Positions 52,468-60,695 of a stretch of 64,000 nucleotides of DNA are shown here, in pieces. The position numbers and the translations under genes were made by a program. Under the pieces are notes generated by a model. The model was not told where the DNA came from. It did not search any database and saw nothing but the letters and a program-made list of their open reading frames with translations. Within the stretch, counting starts at the first letter, position 1, and each line of letters starts with the position of its first letter. Source of the stretch: a virus. The stretch lies in the IMG/VR virus record IMGVR_UViG_3300044644_001243, positions 1 to 64,000 of that record, one strand, 5' to 3'.

Positions 52468-53361
52468 ATGAACAAAAAACCTATTGCAACAAAAACTACT
52501 AGAACTACTAGAACTACTAGCACTAGAGCTAAAAAAATTACAACAGAAGACGAAAGTTTTACCAAAGGACCAACGGTTTTATTATCTCAAATTAAAATTG
52601 ATATAAAACACAAAAATGAGACGCAAAAGAAGTTAACCAATTCAATTAAGACCAATGACGTGACTTTTTGTACTGGTCCAGCTGGCACTGGTAAAACACT
52701 TTTAAGTGTTGCCGAAGCATTATTGTTACTTAAAAACAATCCAGAAATTTATCGTGAAATTAAATTAGTTAAGTCTGTTGAACAATTAAAAGGTGAAGAT
52801 TTGGGTACGCTGCCTGGTGATGAAAAAGACAAACTTAAATTCATTATGATGTCTTACTTTGATGCTTTTTATAAATTGATTGGTGAAGAACTTACTAACA
52901 AATTAATGGAAGCTGGGTACATCAAAATGGAAGTGTTTGGTTCTATTCGTGGTAGGTCTTTTTCTAACTGTATTATTATCATTGATGAATACCAAAACGT
53001 TAGACATAAAAACTCTAAAACATTCTTAACACGTTTTTCTGAAAATACTAAAGTAGTTGCTTTGGGTGATACTGGACAAATAGATTTAAAAGATGAAAGC
53101 GATAGTGCGTTAGAAGCGTTAATTGAAGACGTTAAAAACAATCCAGAAGAAGGTGTTGGTGTCGTTGAATTTAATGCTGATGAAGTTGTTAGACATAGGT
53201 TGACTTCTTATTTCATCAAGTTATATGACAATAGAAAAAAAAGACTGTTAGATGAAAAATCCAGACAAACACAAATAGTAAAACCAGAGTCACCAAAATC
53301 TCAGATTATTAAAGAAAAAAGTATTTTTGGTAAAGTTTTATCATTTTTTACAAAAAAATAA
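52468..53361 (+). CDS. phoH: PhoH-like ATPase
   Basis: A 297-residue P-loop ATPase. Walker A is GPAGTGKT (70-77) and Walker B is IIIIDEYQN (about 168-176), followed by GDTGQIDLKDESDSALEAL and VVRHRLTSYFIKLYD. This is the PhoH/RNA-helicase-like core common in tailed phages. The N-terminal 45 residues are a disordered Thr/Arg tract coded by short ACTAGAACT repeats. The biological role of phage PhoH is not settled. The C-terminal 35 residues are basic. Confidence 0.9.
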   Translation: MNKKPIATKTTRTTRTTSTRAKKITTEDESFTKGPTVLLSQIKIDIKHKNETQKKLTNSIKTNDVTFCTGPAGTGKTLLSVAEALLLLKNNPEIYREIKLVKSVEQLKGEDLGTLPGDEKDKLKFIMMSYFDAFYKLIGEELTNKLMEAGYIKMEVFGSIRGRSFSNCIIIIDEYQNVRHKNSKTFLTRFSENTKVVALGDTGQIDLKDESDSALEALIEDVKNNPEEGVGVVEFNADEVVRHRLTSYFIKLYDNRKKRLLDEKSRQTQIVKPESPKSQIIKEKSIFGKVLSFFTKK

Positions 53362-53385
53362 ATTTTTAACTTTACTTATCACCAC

Positions 53386-53404
53386 CTATCAATTAAATTG
53401 GTAG
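53386..53404 (+). promoter_or_regulatory. hairpin abutting the 53406 start codon
   Basis: CTATCAA and TTGGTAG can form a 7-bp stem (one G-U pair) with a five-base loop, ending one base before the ATG. It would cover the usual ribosome-landing site. A TAACTTTA box (53367-53374) lies upstream without a clear -33 element. Confidence 0.4.
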
Positions 53405-53405
53405 C

Positions 53406-54011
53406 ATGAAGATAGGTATTACTATAAACGAGGTATTGCGAGATTTTATCGGTCAATTTGCTTATACATATAATAAGTATATTGAAGAAATTGACATCAC
53501 AAATGATGATGTTACCAGTTTCAATTTAATTGAACATTTTAAGTTTGATGACATCAATAAACTTAATAGGTTTCTATATTTAGAAGCACCTCTAGAAATT
53601 TTTGGTCATGCTGACCAGATGTCAGATGGTTTAATGAATCATTTCAATAATTTCTTAACAGATATTGAAGATGAAGGAGAACATGAAATTATCTTAATAA
53701 GCAGAGAAGTGGAAAAAAGCATTCCTTCAACTTTCTTCTTTTTATCAAAAACTGGCTGCCGAATTAAAAACATAAAATTTGTTCTAAACTACGATGAAAA
53801 ATGGGACGATGTAGATGTTTTAATCACAGCTAATCCTAAAACATTAGAATTAAAACCAAGCGGTAAAATAAGTATCAAAGTTAAATCTTCTTATAACAAA
53901 GACGTTGTGTCTGATTATGAGATTGATTCAATATTGGACTTTATTAATAATGAAGAATTAAGAAATAGAATCTTAAATACTAAAATAACAAATTACGAAG
54001 AAATTGATTAA
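53406..54011 (+). CDS. hypothetical protein, possibly degenerate HAD fold
   Basis: A 201-residue protein. The order MKIGITINEVLRDFIGQF, EHEIILISREVEKSIPSTFF and WDDVDVLITANPKTLELKP follows the strand, loop and DD pattern of HAD-type 5'-nucleotidases. The catalytic DxD of the first motif is absent (ITINEVL). If the fold is right, the protein is non-enzymatic. A hairpin covers its leader. It is followed by the 119-residue gene with a one-base gap. Confidence 0.55.
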   Translation: MKIGITINEVLRDFIGQFAYTYNKYIEEIDITNDDVTSFNLIEHFKFDDINKLNRFLYLEAPLEIFGHADQMSDGLMNHFNNFLTDIEDEGEHEIILISREVEKSIPSTFFFLSKTGCRIKNIKFVLNYDEKWDDVDVLITANPKTLELKPSGKISIKVKSSYNKDVVSDYEIDSILDFINNEELRNRILNTKITNYEEID

Positions 54012-54012
54012 C

Positions 54013-54372
54013 ATGATTGAATTTGGCGGTAACATATACTACATCGATGTTGATGCTTTAGAAAGCACAATTAAATCTATCGGAACTAAATCTGGTAAAA
54101 AAATTATTGAAAAAGAAACTAAAACTTATCTTGATGAAAATGGTAAAGTTTTAAGTTCTGAAATAACAGAAGTTGAAAGAGAAAGACCAAGAGAAATTGA
54201 CGCAACTAAATACGATATTTTAAGAGTTATGATTGAAATATTAATGGACGCAACCGAAGATACTGACGATGATTCATTAGGTGCTGAAAGAGCTCTAGAT
54301 AAAACTTCATTAGGATATAAAATAGCTTTTAATACATTATATAATTACGGTATTTTAAAAGAAAAAGAATAA
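54013..54372 (+). CDS. small hypothetical protein
   Basis: A 119-residue acidic protein (IEFGGNIYYIDVDALESTIK, then YDILRVMIEILMDATEDTDD and SLGYKIAFNTLYNYGIL). I chose the ATG at 54013 after the upstream stop; a TTG three codons earlier overlaps it and is unlikely. No family recognised. Probably helical in the second half. Confidence 0.55.
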   Translation: MIEFGGNIYYIDVDALESTIKSIGTKSGKKIIEKETKTYLDENGKVLSSEITEVERERPREIDATKYDILRVMIEILMDATEDTDDDSLGAERALDKTSLGYKIAFNTLYNYGILKEKE

Positions 54373-54393
54373 CCAAATAATAACACTAAAAAT

Positions 54394-55545
54394 ATGGAAC
54401 AAAAAAAACAAATTGAAGAACAAATAAGCCAAATAGCTTTGGCTTTAAATAACTTTGAAACTAAAAACTTTAGAGTTTATTTCTTTGTGCTAGACACAAA
54501 AGGTAACCCAACCGCTGGTATCGCTAACATTTACGAACACGTTAAAATTTTAAATGATTTAGGATACAGTGCATGTGTGTTACATGAAAAAAATGATTAT
54601 AAATTAAGAGGTGACCAAGAAGGTAATGGTGTCGCTGATTGGTTAGGTGAAGAATATGCTGCTTTACCTCACGCTTCAATTGAAGGGCAAGAGTTAAACA
54701 TATCACCTTCTGATTTTGTGGTTATACCAGAAATTTTTTCTAACATTATGGACCAACTTAAAGGGTTTCCATGTAAAAAAATAGTTATATCACAAAGTTA
54801 TGATTATTTATTAGAATTGTTACAAATTGGTAAAAGATGGAACGTTGATTACGGATTTAACGATGTAATTACTACATCTGAAAAACAAGCGGATTATGTT
54901 AAATCATTATTCCCTTCAATTCAAACACATGTTGTACCAGTATCTATTTCTGATTATTTTACAGATAGTGATAAACCTAAAATCCCAGTTGTTTCTATTT
55001 TAACTAGAAACCATGGTGAAGCTGCTAAAATAGCTAAATCATTCTACTTACAATACCCACTTTACAAATGGATTACATTTAAAGAATTAAGAGGGTTACC
55101 TAAAAAACAATTTGCTGCTGAATTATCTAAATCTTGTTTAGCTGTTTGGATTGATGACCAATCTGGATTTGGTACTTTCCCATTGGAAGCAATTGAGTCA
55201 AACACACCAGTAATTGGTAAAATACCTAACATGGTTCCAGAATGGATGGAAACAACAAATGAGAGTGGTGTTAAAGTAATTAAAAATAATGGTGTTTGGA
55301 CTAACACAACTTTAAACATTCCAGAACTAATCGCTAACTATTTAAAAGTTTGGTTTGAAGATTCATTACCACAAGAATTATTAAATGGTATGGCTGAATC
55401 TAAAGGTCAATACACTAGTGAAAAACAAATCGCTGCTGCATCTGAAGTTTATACTAAACTTTTTGAAAGTAGAAAAGCAGAATTAGGTATTGTTTTAGAA
55501 AAATTAACTGAATCTTTAAGCGAGGTTGAACCAACTAACGCATAA
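54394..55545 (+). CDS. GT4-like glycosyltransferase
   Basis: A 383-residue protein with two Rossmann-like halves. FRVYFFVLDTKGNPTAGIAN and YEHVKILNDLGYSACVLHE form the acceptor domain. PVVSILTRNHGEAAKIAKSF, LAVWIDDQSGFGTFPLEAIE and SNTPVIGKIPNMVPEW form the donor domain; the FGTFPLEAIE stretch matches the ExxxxG-type site of GT4 enzymes. It is separate from the main island, so it may modify a virion protein. It follows the 54013 gene by about 20 bases. Confidence 0.75.
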   Translation: MEQKKQIEEQISQIALALNNFETKNFRVYFFVLDTKGNPTAGIANIYEHVKILNDLGYSACVLHEKNDYKLRGDQEGNGVADWLGEEYAALPHASIEGQELNISPSDFVVIPEIFSNIMDQLKGFPCKKIVISQSYDYLLELLQIGKRWNVDYGFNDVITTSEKQADYVKSLFPSIQTHVVPVSISDYFTDSDKPKIPVVSILTRNHGEAAKIAKSFYLQYPLYKWITFKELRGLPKKQFAAELSKSCLAVWIDDQSGFGTFPLEAIESNTPVIGKIPNMVPEWMETTNESGVKVIKNNGVWTNTTLNIPELIANYLKVWFEDSLPQELLNGMAESKGQYTSEKQIAAASEVYTKLFESRKAELGIVLEKLTESLSEVEPTNA

Positions 55546-55566
55546 TAAAATATTAAATTAAAAAAT

Positions 55567-56361
55567 ATGGAAAAAAATAATATAAGTGTAATTTTACCAG
55601 TGCACGCTTTAAATGAAGTGACTAAACCTTTATTAGATAACGCAATTAAAAGTGTCTTAACTCAAAATGTTAGACCAGAAACTTTAATAATTGTAGCACC
55701 TAAAAATAGTGATGTAGTAAAACATATTAAAACTCTAGATTTTGGTGATTATAGCAATTCTGTTGTTATTGCTGAAAATGATGGACAAACTGATTTCGCA
55801 TCTCAAATAAATTATGGTGTGTCAGTATGTAAAACAGAATGGTTCTCAATCTTAGAACTTGATGATGAATATTCTAATATTTGGTTTAAAAATGTTGTTG
55901 AATATCAAAAAGCACATACTAACGTAGATATCTTTATGCCTATCGTTATTGACGTTAATGAAAATAATGAGTTTATTGGTTTTACAAACGAAGCAGTATG
56001 GGCTCAAAGTTTTTCTGATGAATTAGGAATCCTAGATAACAATGCTCTATTAGCTTACCAAAACTTTAATGTTGATGGGTTTGTAATGAAAAAATCAATG
56101 TATGATGAGTTCGGAGGATTTAAACCAAGTATTAAATTAACCTTCATTACTGAATTCTTATTAAGAATGACATTTAAAGACGCTAGAGTTATGGTTATCC
56201 CTAGATTTGGATACAAACATATTAACCAAAGAAAAGACTCATTATTTGCATCTTACAGAGAAACTATTGACCCAGTTGAGGCAAGATGGTGGTTAGCAAC
56301 TGCTAAAAAAGAATATTATTTCGCTAAAGATAGAAATATAACGTATGATTCACAAAATTAA
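55567..56361 (+). CDS. GT2-family glycosyltransferase
   Basis: A 264-residue GT-A enzyme. ISVILPVHALNEVTKPLLDN and AIKSVLTQNVRPETLIIV are the donor-binding start, and EWFSILELDDEYSNIWFKN carries the DxD-like ELDDE site (about 98-102). VDGFVMKKSMYDEFGGFKPS is the typical acceptor-loop segment. It forms a pair with the preceding GT4-like gene and lies four bases before the sigma-factor gene. Confidence 0.85.
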   Translation: MEKNNISVILPVHALNEVTKPLLDNAIKSVLTQNVRPETLIIVAPKNSDVVKHIKTLDFGDYSNSVVIAENDGQTDFASQINYGVSVCKTEWFSILELDDEYSNIWFKNVVEYQKAHTNVDIFMPIVIDVNENNEFIGFTNEAVWAQSFSDELGILDNNALLAYQNFNVDGFVMKKSMYDEFGGFKPSIKLTFITEFLLRMTFKDARVMVIPRFGYKHINQRKDSLFASYRETIDPVEARWWLATAKKEYYFAKDRNITYDSQN

Positions 56362-56364
56362 AAA

Positions 56365-57090
56365 ATGGTTACAAAACGAGGACGAAAAAGAACAAACGAA
56401 ATGTACTTTGGTCCAGAAGAAGAAGAAGCAGTAATCAAATTTTTAGAATCAACAGACGAAACAGAAAGGAATCTAATTTTTAACGAGTGGCTTAAAGGGC
56501 CACTCGATAAAATGATAGAGTCGATAATTAGAAAGTACAAGTTGTATAGAAAGGGTGAGACATTTGAAGAGTTGCATAGCGACACTTTATCTTTCCTAAT
56601 GACAAAAGTACACAAATTTGAAAGTGGTAGAGGCAAAAAAGCTTATTCATATTTTGGAACAATTAGTAAACACTATATTTTAGGGTTACTAATCAAAGAT
56701 GAAAAATATATTAGACAAACAACATCTTACGAAGAATTAAACGATAGCATCGAAGAAAGGGAAGATTTGACATACGTTATCGATAGAGATAGTGTTGAAA
56801 TGGGTGACTTCATTAAAAAATTAGTCGGTGAAATTAAAACAGAATTAGAAAGCGAAAATAACCATAAGAAAAAATTAAATGAAAATGAAATTAAAATTGG
56901 TTATGCGTTAATAGATATTTTAGAAAATTGGGAATTAGTCTTCTCTTCAATGGAAGGAGGGTCTAAATATAATAAGAATTCTTTCTTAGAAACTATGAGG
57001 AATTACACCAATTTATCAACTAAAGATATTAGGATTGGAATGAAACGTTATAAACTACTTTATGAAGTTTTAAAAAACTATGGTTTATAG
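56365..57090 (+). CDS. small sigma factor, T4 gp55-like
   Basis: A 241-residue protein. Residues 51-115 follow the sigma region 2 pattern: IESIIRKYKLYRKGETFEEL, HSDTLSFLMTKVHKFESGRG, then KKAYSYFGTISKHYILGLLI. That corresponds to the core-binding and -10-recognition helices. The C-terminal part (LKNYGL end, helical) has no clear region 4. A region-2-only factor is how T4 gp55 works: it directs late transcription with a sliding clamp, from promoters with no -35 box. It could read the ATATTTATAA motif of this window. That link is an inference. Confidence 0.75.
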   Translation: MVTKRGRKRTNEMYFGPEEEEAVIKFLESTDETERNLIFNEWLKGPLDKMIESIIRKYKLYRKGETFEELHSDTLSFLMTKVHKFESGRGKKAYSYFGTISKHYILGLLIKDEKYIRQTTSYEELNDSIEEREDLTYVIDRDSVEMGDFIKKLVGEIKTELESENNHKKKLNENEIKIGYALIDILENWELVFSSMEGGSKYNKNSFLETMRNYTNLSTKDIRIGMKRYKLLYEVLKNYGL

Positions 57091-57120
57091 ATGTTTACAT
57101 TATTTTTTTTAATATATTAG

Positions 57121-57130
57121 GTATTTATAT
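57121..57130 (+). promoter_or_regulatory. late-like motif variant before 57165
   Basis: Reads GTATTTATAT, two mismatches to the motif, 34 bases upstream of the ATG at 57165. A TATATTAG box at 57113-57120, identical to the one before the HD gene, lies next to it but lacks a TTG at the right distance. Confidence 0.3.
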
Positions 57131-57164
57131 ATATAGATAACAAACATTTTAAAACTAAAATAAA

Positions 57165-57557
57165 ATGCCTAGAAAAAAGAAACAAGACGTAAAAGTTAAC
57201 GATACAGAATCATTAGAAGGTTTAATGCAAGAAACTTATAATGACGCATGTTTACAAATAAATGACGCTCAAAAAACTATCAATGAATTAGCAGCTAGTG
57301 CTTCTCCAGTAGACGTTGATGATTTAACTAAAATAGCAAAAGAAAAAGGTAGTTTACTAAAAGTAAAAGACTCAGCAATCAGAATTAAATTAGAAATCGC
57401 TAAATTACAAAGTGATATAATTAAAAATCGTGGTGACGTTGAATCAACTATTAATGAACGAAGCCAAGGCAGTGCATCATTAAATGATTATAAATCAATT
57501 AGAGAAATGATTAAAAATGGTGGGTTGAACGAAAATAACGACAATGAATTATTTTAA
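57165..57557 (+). CDS. hypothetical coiled-coil protein
   Basis: A 130-residue protein, basic at the start (MPRKKKQDVK) and predicted helical throughout: LMQETYNDACLQINDAQKTI, then AIRIKLEIAKLQSDIIKN. A disordered end follows. Size and coil would suit a small terminase subunit or tail-assembly chaperone; neither can be shown here. It starts the virion operon 57165-60665. Confidence 0.55.
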   Translation: MPRKKKQDVKVNDTESLEGLMQETYNDACLQINDAQKTINELAASASPVDVDDLTKIAKEKGSLLKVKDSAIRIKLEIAKLQSDIIKNRGDVESTINERSQGSASLNDYKSIREMIKNGGLNENNDNELF

Positions 57558-57560
57558 TGT

Positions 57561-58982
57561 ATGGCATTACTTGACCAAAAAAAGAAAGTTTTCGGATATA
57601 TTGCATCAGCTAGGGTTTTAACAGAGCAAATGCCAATTATGAAATTAATAAACTCTTTACCATCATTAAACAATGGTAAAGACCCTATTGTCTTTTTAAC
57701 CGATTTAATAAAATCATTAATTGGTTACGAAGCGTTAAGAGACTCTGTTGTTGATATCCTAACTTACTCATTCGATGAGATAGAACTTAAAGTTAAAACA
57801 GCTTTAAAAAGAGAATTAATAACACTAGTTAGTTGTGGTGTTAATCCAAGCATTCCAAGTTTTTTAAAATCAACTGGTGCTGGTATTAACATTGAAGTTA
57901 AAAAAGCAGATTTCTTAGATATGTTTAAAGTAGATGCTAATTCAAAAGTTGGTATCTTATTATATGATGATATCACATCACCATTAACAAATTCTTCAGA
58001 TTTTAACACTTTTTTATATGGTGTTACTCAAAATGATGGTATAACACAATCATGGAAAGGTATATTAGATATTACTTTTAATTCTTTAGGTAACGTTAAT
58101 AGACCAAATAATACATTTACTATTAGAGTTAACCAAAGTTATGACAATAAAACATTAACTGATTTAAATAATGATTTTATTGATTCACTCACATTATTCA
58201 ATGCACAAAAAGTAGTTAATAACATTATGGATGTTATTTTCGGTTCAATATCTGTAACCATTTCAAAAACAAAAAAACAATTAGACCAAGAAGGTAAAAT
58301 AAATAATATTGTTGATAAACTAATAAATGATGATGGTTGTGATGATGAAATAGATGATAGTTATTTCACTTTTGATAATCAACAAATAGCGACAATAGAA
58401 AGAGATTCAGCAAGAAGACAAAGTGGTATGATTAAAGTAAAAACATCAACAGAATCAATTTCCACTGTTGGTTCAGATACGTTAATCACTTTTAATGAGG
58501 AAATGAACAACGCTGCATCGTTTGTTGATAAAAAACAAACATTAACAGCTAACATAGATAAAATGAGTGATGAAAGTGCTAAAAACGTACCAAATCAAAG
58601 TGATAAAATTTCTGTTAAATTAGATTTCATACAAAAATTAATTAGTAGCTTGACAAAAGCAATTGTTAGTGTTATATTATCACCTAAAATACTAATGATA
58701 TTTCTTATTAACTTTAAAATAATTTATACTTTAAGTGGTGAATACAAAGACCCAGTTGAATTTATTAAAAAGAATAAAAGGTTAATTAAAGAAATGATTA
58801 AAACAGTTTCAGATATTGTGGTAGAAAAATTATTAGCAATAGGGATGAAAGAAATGACAAAATTAGCAAATAGTGTTGTTGCTAAAAAAGCTGTTGAAAA
58901 AAGTAAAAATAAGTTAGCACAGTTGTTGAGCTTAACTGGAGTTCCACAAGACGCTATCAGAATTATTAAAGGATTATCATAA
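57561..58982 (+). CDS. virion/baseplate protein, unrecognised
   Basis: A 473-residue protein. The N-terminal 230 residues are mixed (SYDNKTLTDLNNDFIDSLTL). A hydrophobic helix near residues 370-395 (SVILSPKILMIFLINFKIIY) could be membrane-seeking. The C-terminus is helical and lysine-rich. It sits three genes before the baseplate-spike gene, so a baseplate or tail-hub role is likely. It overlaps the next gene by one base. Confidence 0.6.
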   Translation: MALLDQKKKVFGYIASARVLTEQMPIMKLINSLPSLNNGKDPIVFLTDLIKSLIGYEALRDSVVDILTYSFDEIELKVKTALKRELITLVSCGVNPSIPSFLKSTGAGINIEVKKADFLDMFKVDANSKVGILLYDDITSPLTNSSDFNTFLYGVTQNDGITQSWKGILDITFNSLGNVNRPNNTFTIRVNQSYDNKTLTDLNNDFIDSLTLFNAQKVVNNIMDVIFGSISVTISKTKKQLDQEGKINNIVDKLINDDGCDDEIDDSYFTFDNQQIATIERDSARRQSGMIKVKTSTESISTVGSDTLITFNEEMNNAASFVDKKQTLTANIDKMSDESAKNVPNQSDKISVKLDFIQKLISSLTKAIVSVILSPKILMIFLINFKIIYTLSGEYKDPVEFIKKNKRLIKEMIKTVSDIVVEKLLAIGMKEMTKLANSVVAKKAVEKSKNKLAQLLSLTGVPQDAIRIIKGLS

Positions 58983-59440
58983 TGGCAAAAACATCTTGTA
59001 AACCAAATACACCAAATGCCCCTAACGCAAGTACTAATTTTTCATTACGAAATTTAAGTGGGATTATAAATCTTCTTCTAAGTGTTTTTAAAATACCAGA
59101 AAAACCAGCAATACCATTACCACCACCATTGATAATGTTAGGTGCTTCATTACGACCAGGTTTGTCAGCAAAATCAATTGCTTCTAGAATTATAGCAAGA
59201 CAATCAGAAGCTGGTAGAGTAACTGGTGATGTTTTTAGTAACAGTCCAAACACTGAAGAAATAATGGAATTAATAAGAGCAGAAGAAATGGTAAACGCCT
59301 TACAAACAGAAGCTGTAGTTCAAGTTGCTTTGCCGCCTGGTATTCCAGTAACTACTGTTGCTATTGGTAACCTAGGTATTCCAACTGTTGGACAAGGTGC
59401 TACTACTGGTATGGCCATGGGTAATGGTATAATGACTTAA
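58982..59440 (+). CDS. hypothetical proline-rich protein
   Basis: A 152-residue protein with a proline-rich segment (PEKPAIPLPPPLIMLGASLR). A helix follows (SAKSIASRIIARQSEAGRV), and then a Gly/Thr-rich, hydrophobic C-terminus (VATTAVGNLGIP-like repeats around VTTVAIGNLGIPTVGQGATT). It may be a small baseplate or tail component, judged only by neighbours. Confidence 0.55.
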   Translation: MAKTSCKPNTPNAPNASTNFSLRNLSGIINLLLSVFKIPEKPAIPLPPPLIMLGASLRPGLSAKSIASRIIARQSEAGRVTGDVFSNSPNTEEIMELIRAEEMVNALQTEAVVQVALPPGIPVTTVAIGNLGIPTVGQGATTGMAMGNGIMT

Positions 59441-59452
59441 AAAAGTTTTAAT

Positions 59453-59647
59453 ATGAGTGAAGAAAATAAAAATAAAGATTTAGATGATAAAACAAACAAT
59501 GAAATTTTGTTTGAAGTTAAACAAATGGAAGCTGATTACGAGTCTTTGAAATTAAAGATGTTAAAAGATTTTGATGAATTAGTTGAGATTGAAAATCGTT
59601 TTAATTATGCAAATGTTTTATTATTAAAAAGATTAAAAAAAGATTAG
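59453..59647 (+). CDS. small hypothetical helical protein
   Basis: A 64-residue, charged, probably coiled-coil protein (FEVKQMEADYESLKLKMLKD). It lies 12 bases after one gene and two bases before the spike gene, so it is likely a real small member of the operon. No family recognised. Confidence 0.5.
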   Translation: MSEENKNKDLDDKTNNEILFEVKQMEADYESLKLKMLKDFDELVEIENRFNYANVLLLKRLKKD

Positions 59648-59648
59648 A

Positions 59649-60665
59649 ATGTATTTTATAGGTAAATTTAATGTCACAGATAAAAACATATTTCAAAAGA
59701 ATATTTTTAAGATAGCTCAAATTGCTATCGTTAAAGGAATTTATGATGAATATGGTTTTGGGAGAATACAAGTAGATATACCAGCAACACCATCTGTTGG
59801 TGGTACTGGAGTTAAACTAGACGCTAAAGGTAACAGAATATGGACAACAGCTATTCCATTATTACCAAAACATTTATCAGTTATTCCTAAAGTAGATGAA
59901 GCAGTGCTTGTTTTCACATTTGAAGGTGCAATGACCCAAGATGTTTATTATATAGGACCAATAATTTCATCATTAGATAAATTAAGAAAAGATGAAGGGT
60001 CCATATCTGCTAGACGAATGTTTTCATATGGGACGGGTAAGATAGACCCACCAGTTACTAGTATAAAAACAAACAATAACATTATACCAAGTTTAAAAGG
60101 TGTTTTTGCTGACCCAGAAGATGTCACTATTCAAGGTAGATACAACACAGATATCATACAAAAAGAAAACGAAATATTAATAAGAGCTGGTAAATTTGTG
60201 AGTTCAAAAAAAGGTGAAAACAATAATCCTTATGATTTTAAATTTAATTTGGCAACACAAGGGTTCATACAAATAAAAAATAATTTTAATTTTTCAAAAG
60301 ATAAAAAAATGACCACGTTAGGTACAGTCACTAATATTGTGTCAAATAAAATAAATTTATTAACATACGGTGGCAGCCCAAATGTCATTTTAAATCAAGA
60401 TGATTTATTGTCTAAAGACCAAATAAATAATTTAATGAGTGATGACCGTAATATAGCTGCACACCCAATACCATTTGGTGATATTTTATTAGACATGTTA
60501 AAACTGTTAAAAAGCGGTATTGTTTCACACGTACACAGTACTCATGGTAAAAAAGCCGAAGACATACAAGCGGAAGGTAACCAAGTAGGTGTTATGGAAA
60601 CATTTGAACAAGAATTTGGTAAACTAGAAAAAATATTGTTATCTAAAAACATTCGTATTAATTAA
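59649..60665 (+). CDS. baseplate hub/spike protein, gp5/gpV-like OB fold
   Basis: A 338-residue protein. Residues about 25-110 match the OB-fold of baseplate spikes: QIAIVKGIYDEYGFGRIQVD, TAIPLLPKHLSVIPKVDEAV and QDVYYIGPIISS. After it come segments fit for a beta-prism (ENEILIRAGKFVSS, FNLATQGFIQIKNNFNF) and a region with HPIPFGDILLDMLK and VSHVHSTHGKKAED. Unlike T4 gp5 it has no lysozyme domain. It would lie at the centre of the baseplate and pierce the cell envelope. Confidence 0.82.
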   Translation: MYFIGKFNVTDKNIFQKNIFKIAQIAIVKGIYDEYGFGRIQVDIPATPSVGGTGVKLDAKGNRIWTTAIPLLPKHLSVIPKVDEAVLVFTFEGAMTQDVYYIGPIISSLDKLRKDEGSISARRMFSYGTGKIDPPVTSIKTNNNIIPSLKGVFADPEDVTIQGRYNTDIIQKENEILIRAGKFVSSKKGENNNPYDFKFNLATQGFIQIKNNFNFSKDKKMTTLGTVTNIVSNKINLLTYGGSPNVILNQDDLLSKDQINNLMSDDRNIAAHPIPFGDILLDMLKLLKSGIVSHVHSTHGKKAEDIQAEGNQVGVMETFEQEFGKLEKILLSKNIRIN

Positions 60666-60674
60666 TATTTTAAG

Positions 60675-60684
60675 ATATTTATTA
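60675..60684 (+). promoter_or_regulatory. late-type motif before 60696
   Basis: Reads ATATTTATTA, one mismatch to the consensus, 11 bases upstream of the ATG at 60696. Confidence 0.45.
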
Positions 60685-60695
60685 ATAAAAAACAA

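Noticed and set aside
54004-54012. TTG start for the 119-residue gene
   Set aside because: Overlaps the previous stop. The ATG at 54013 lies directly after it and is the simpler start.
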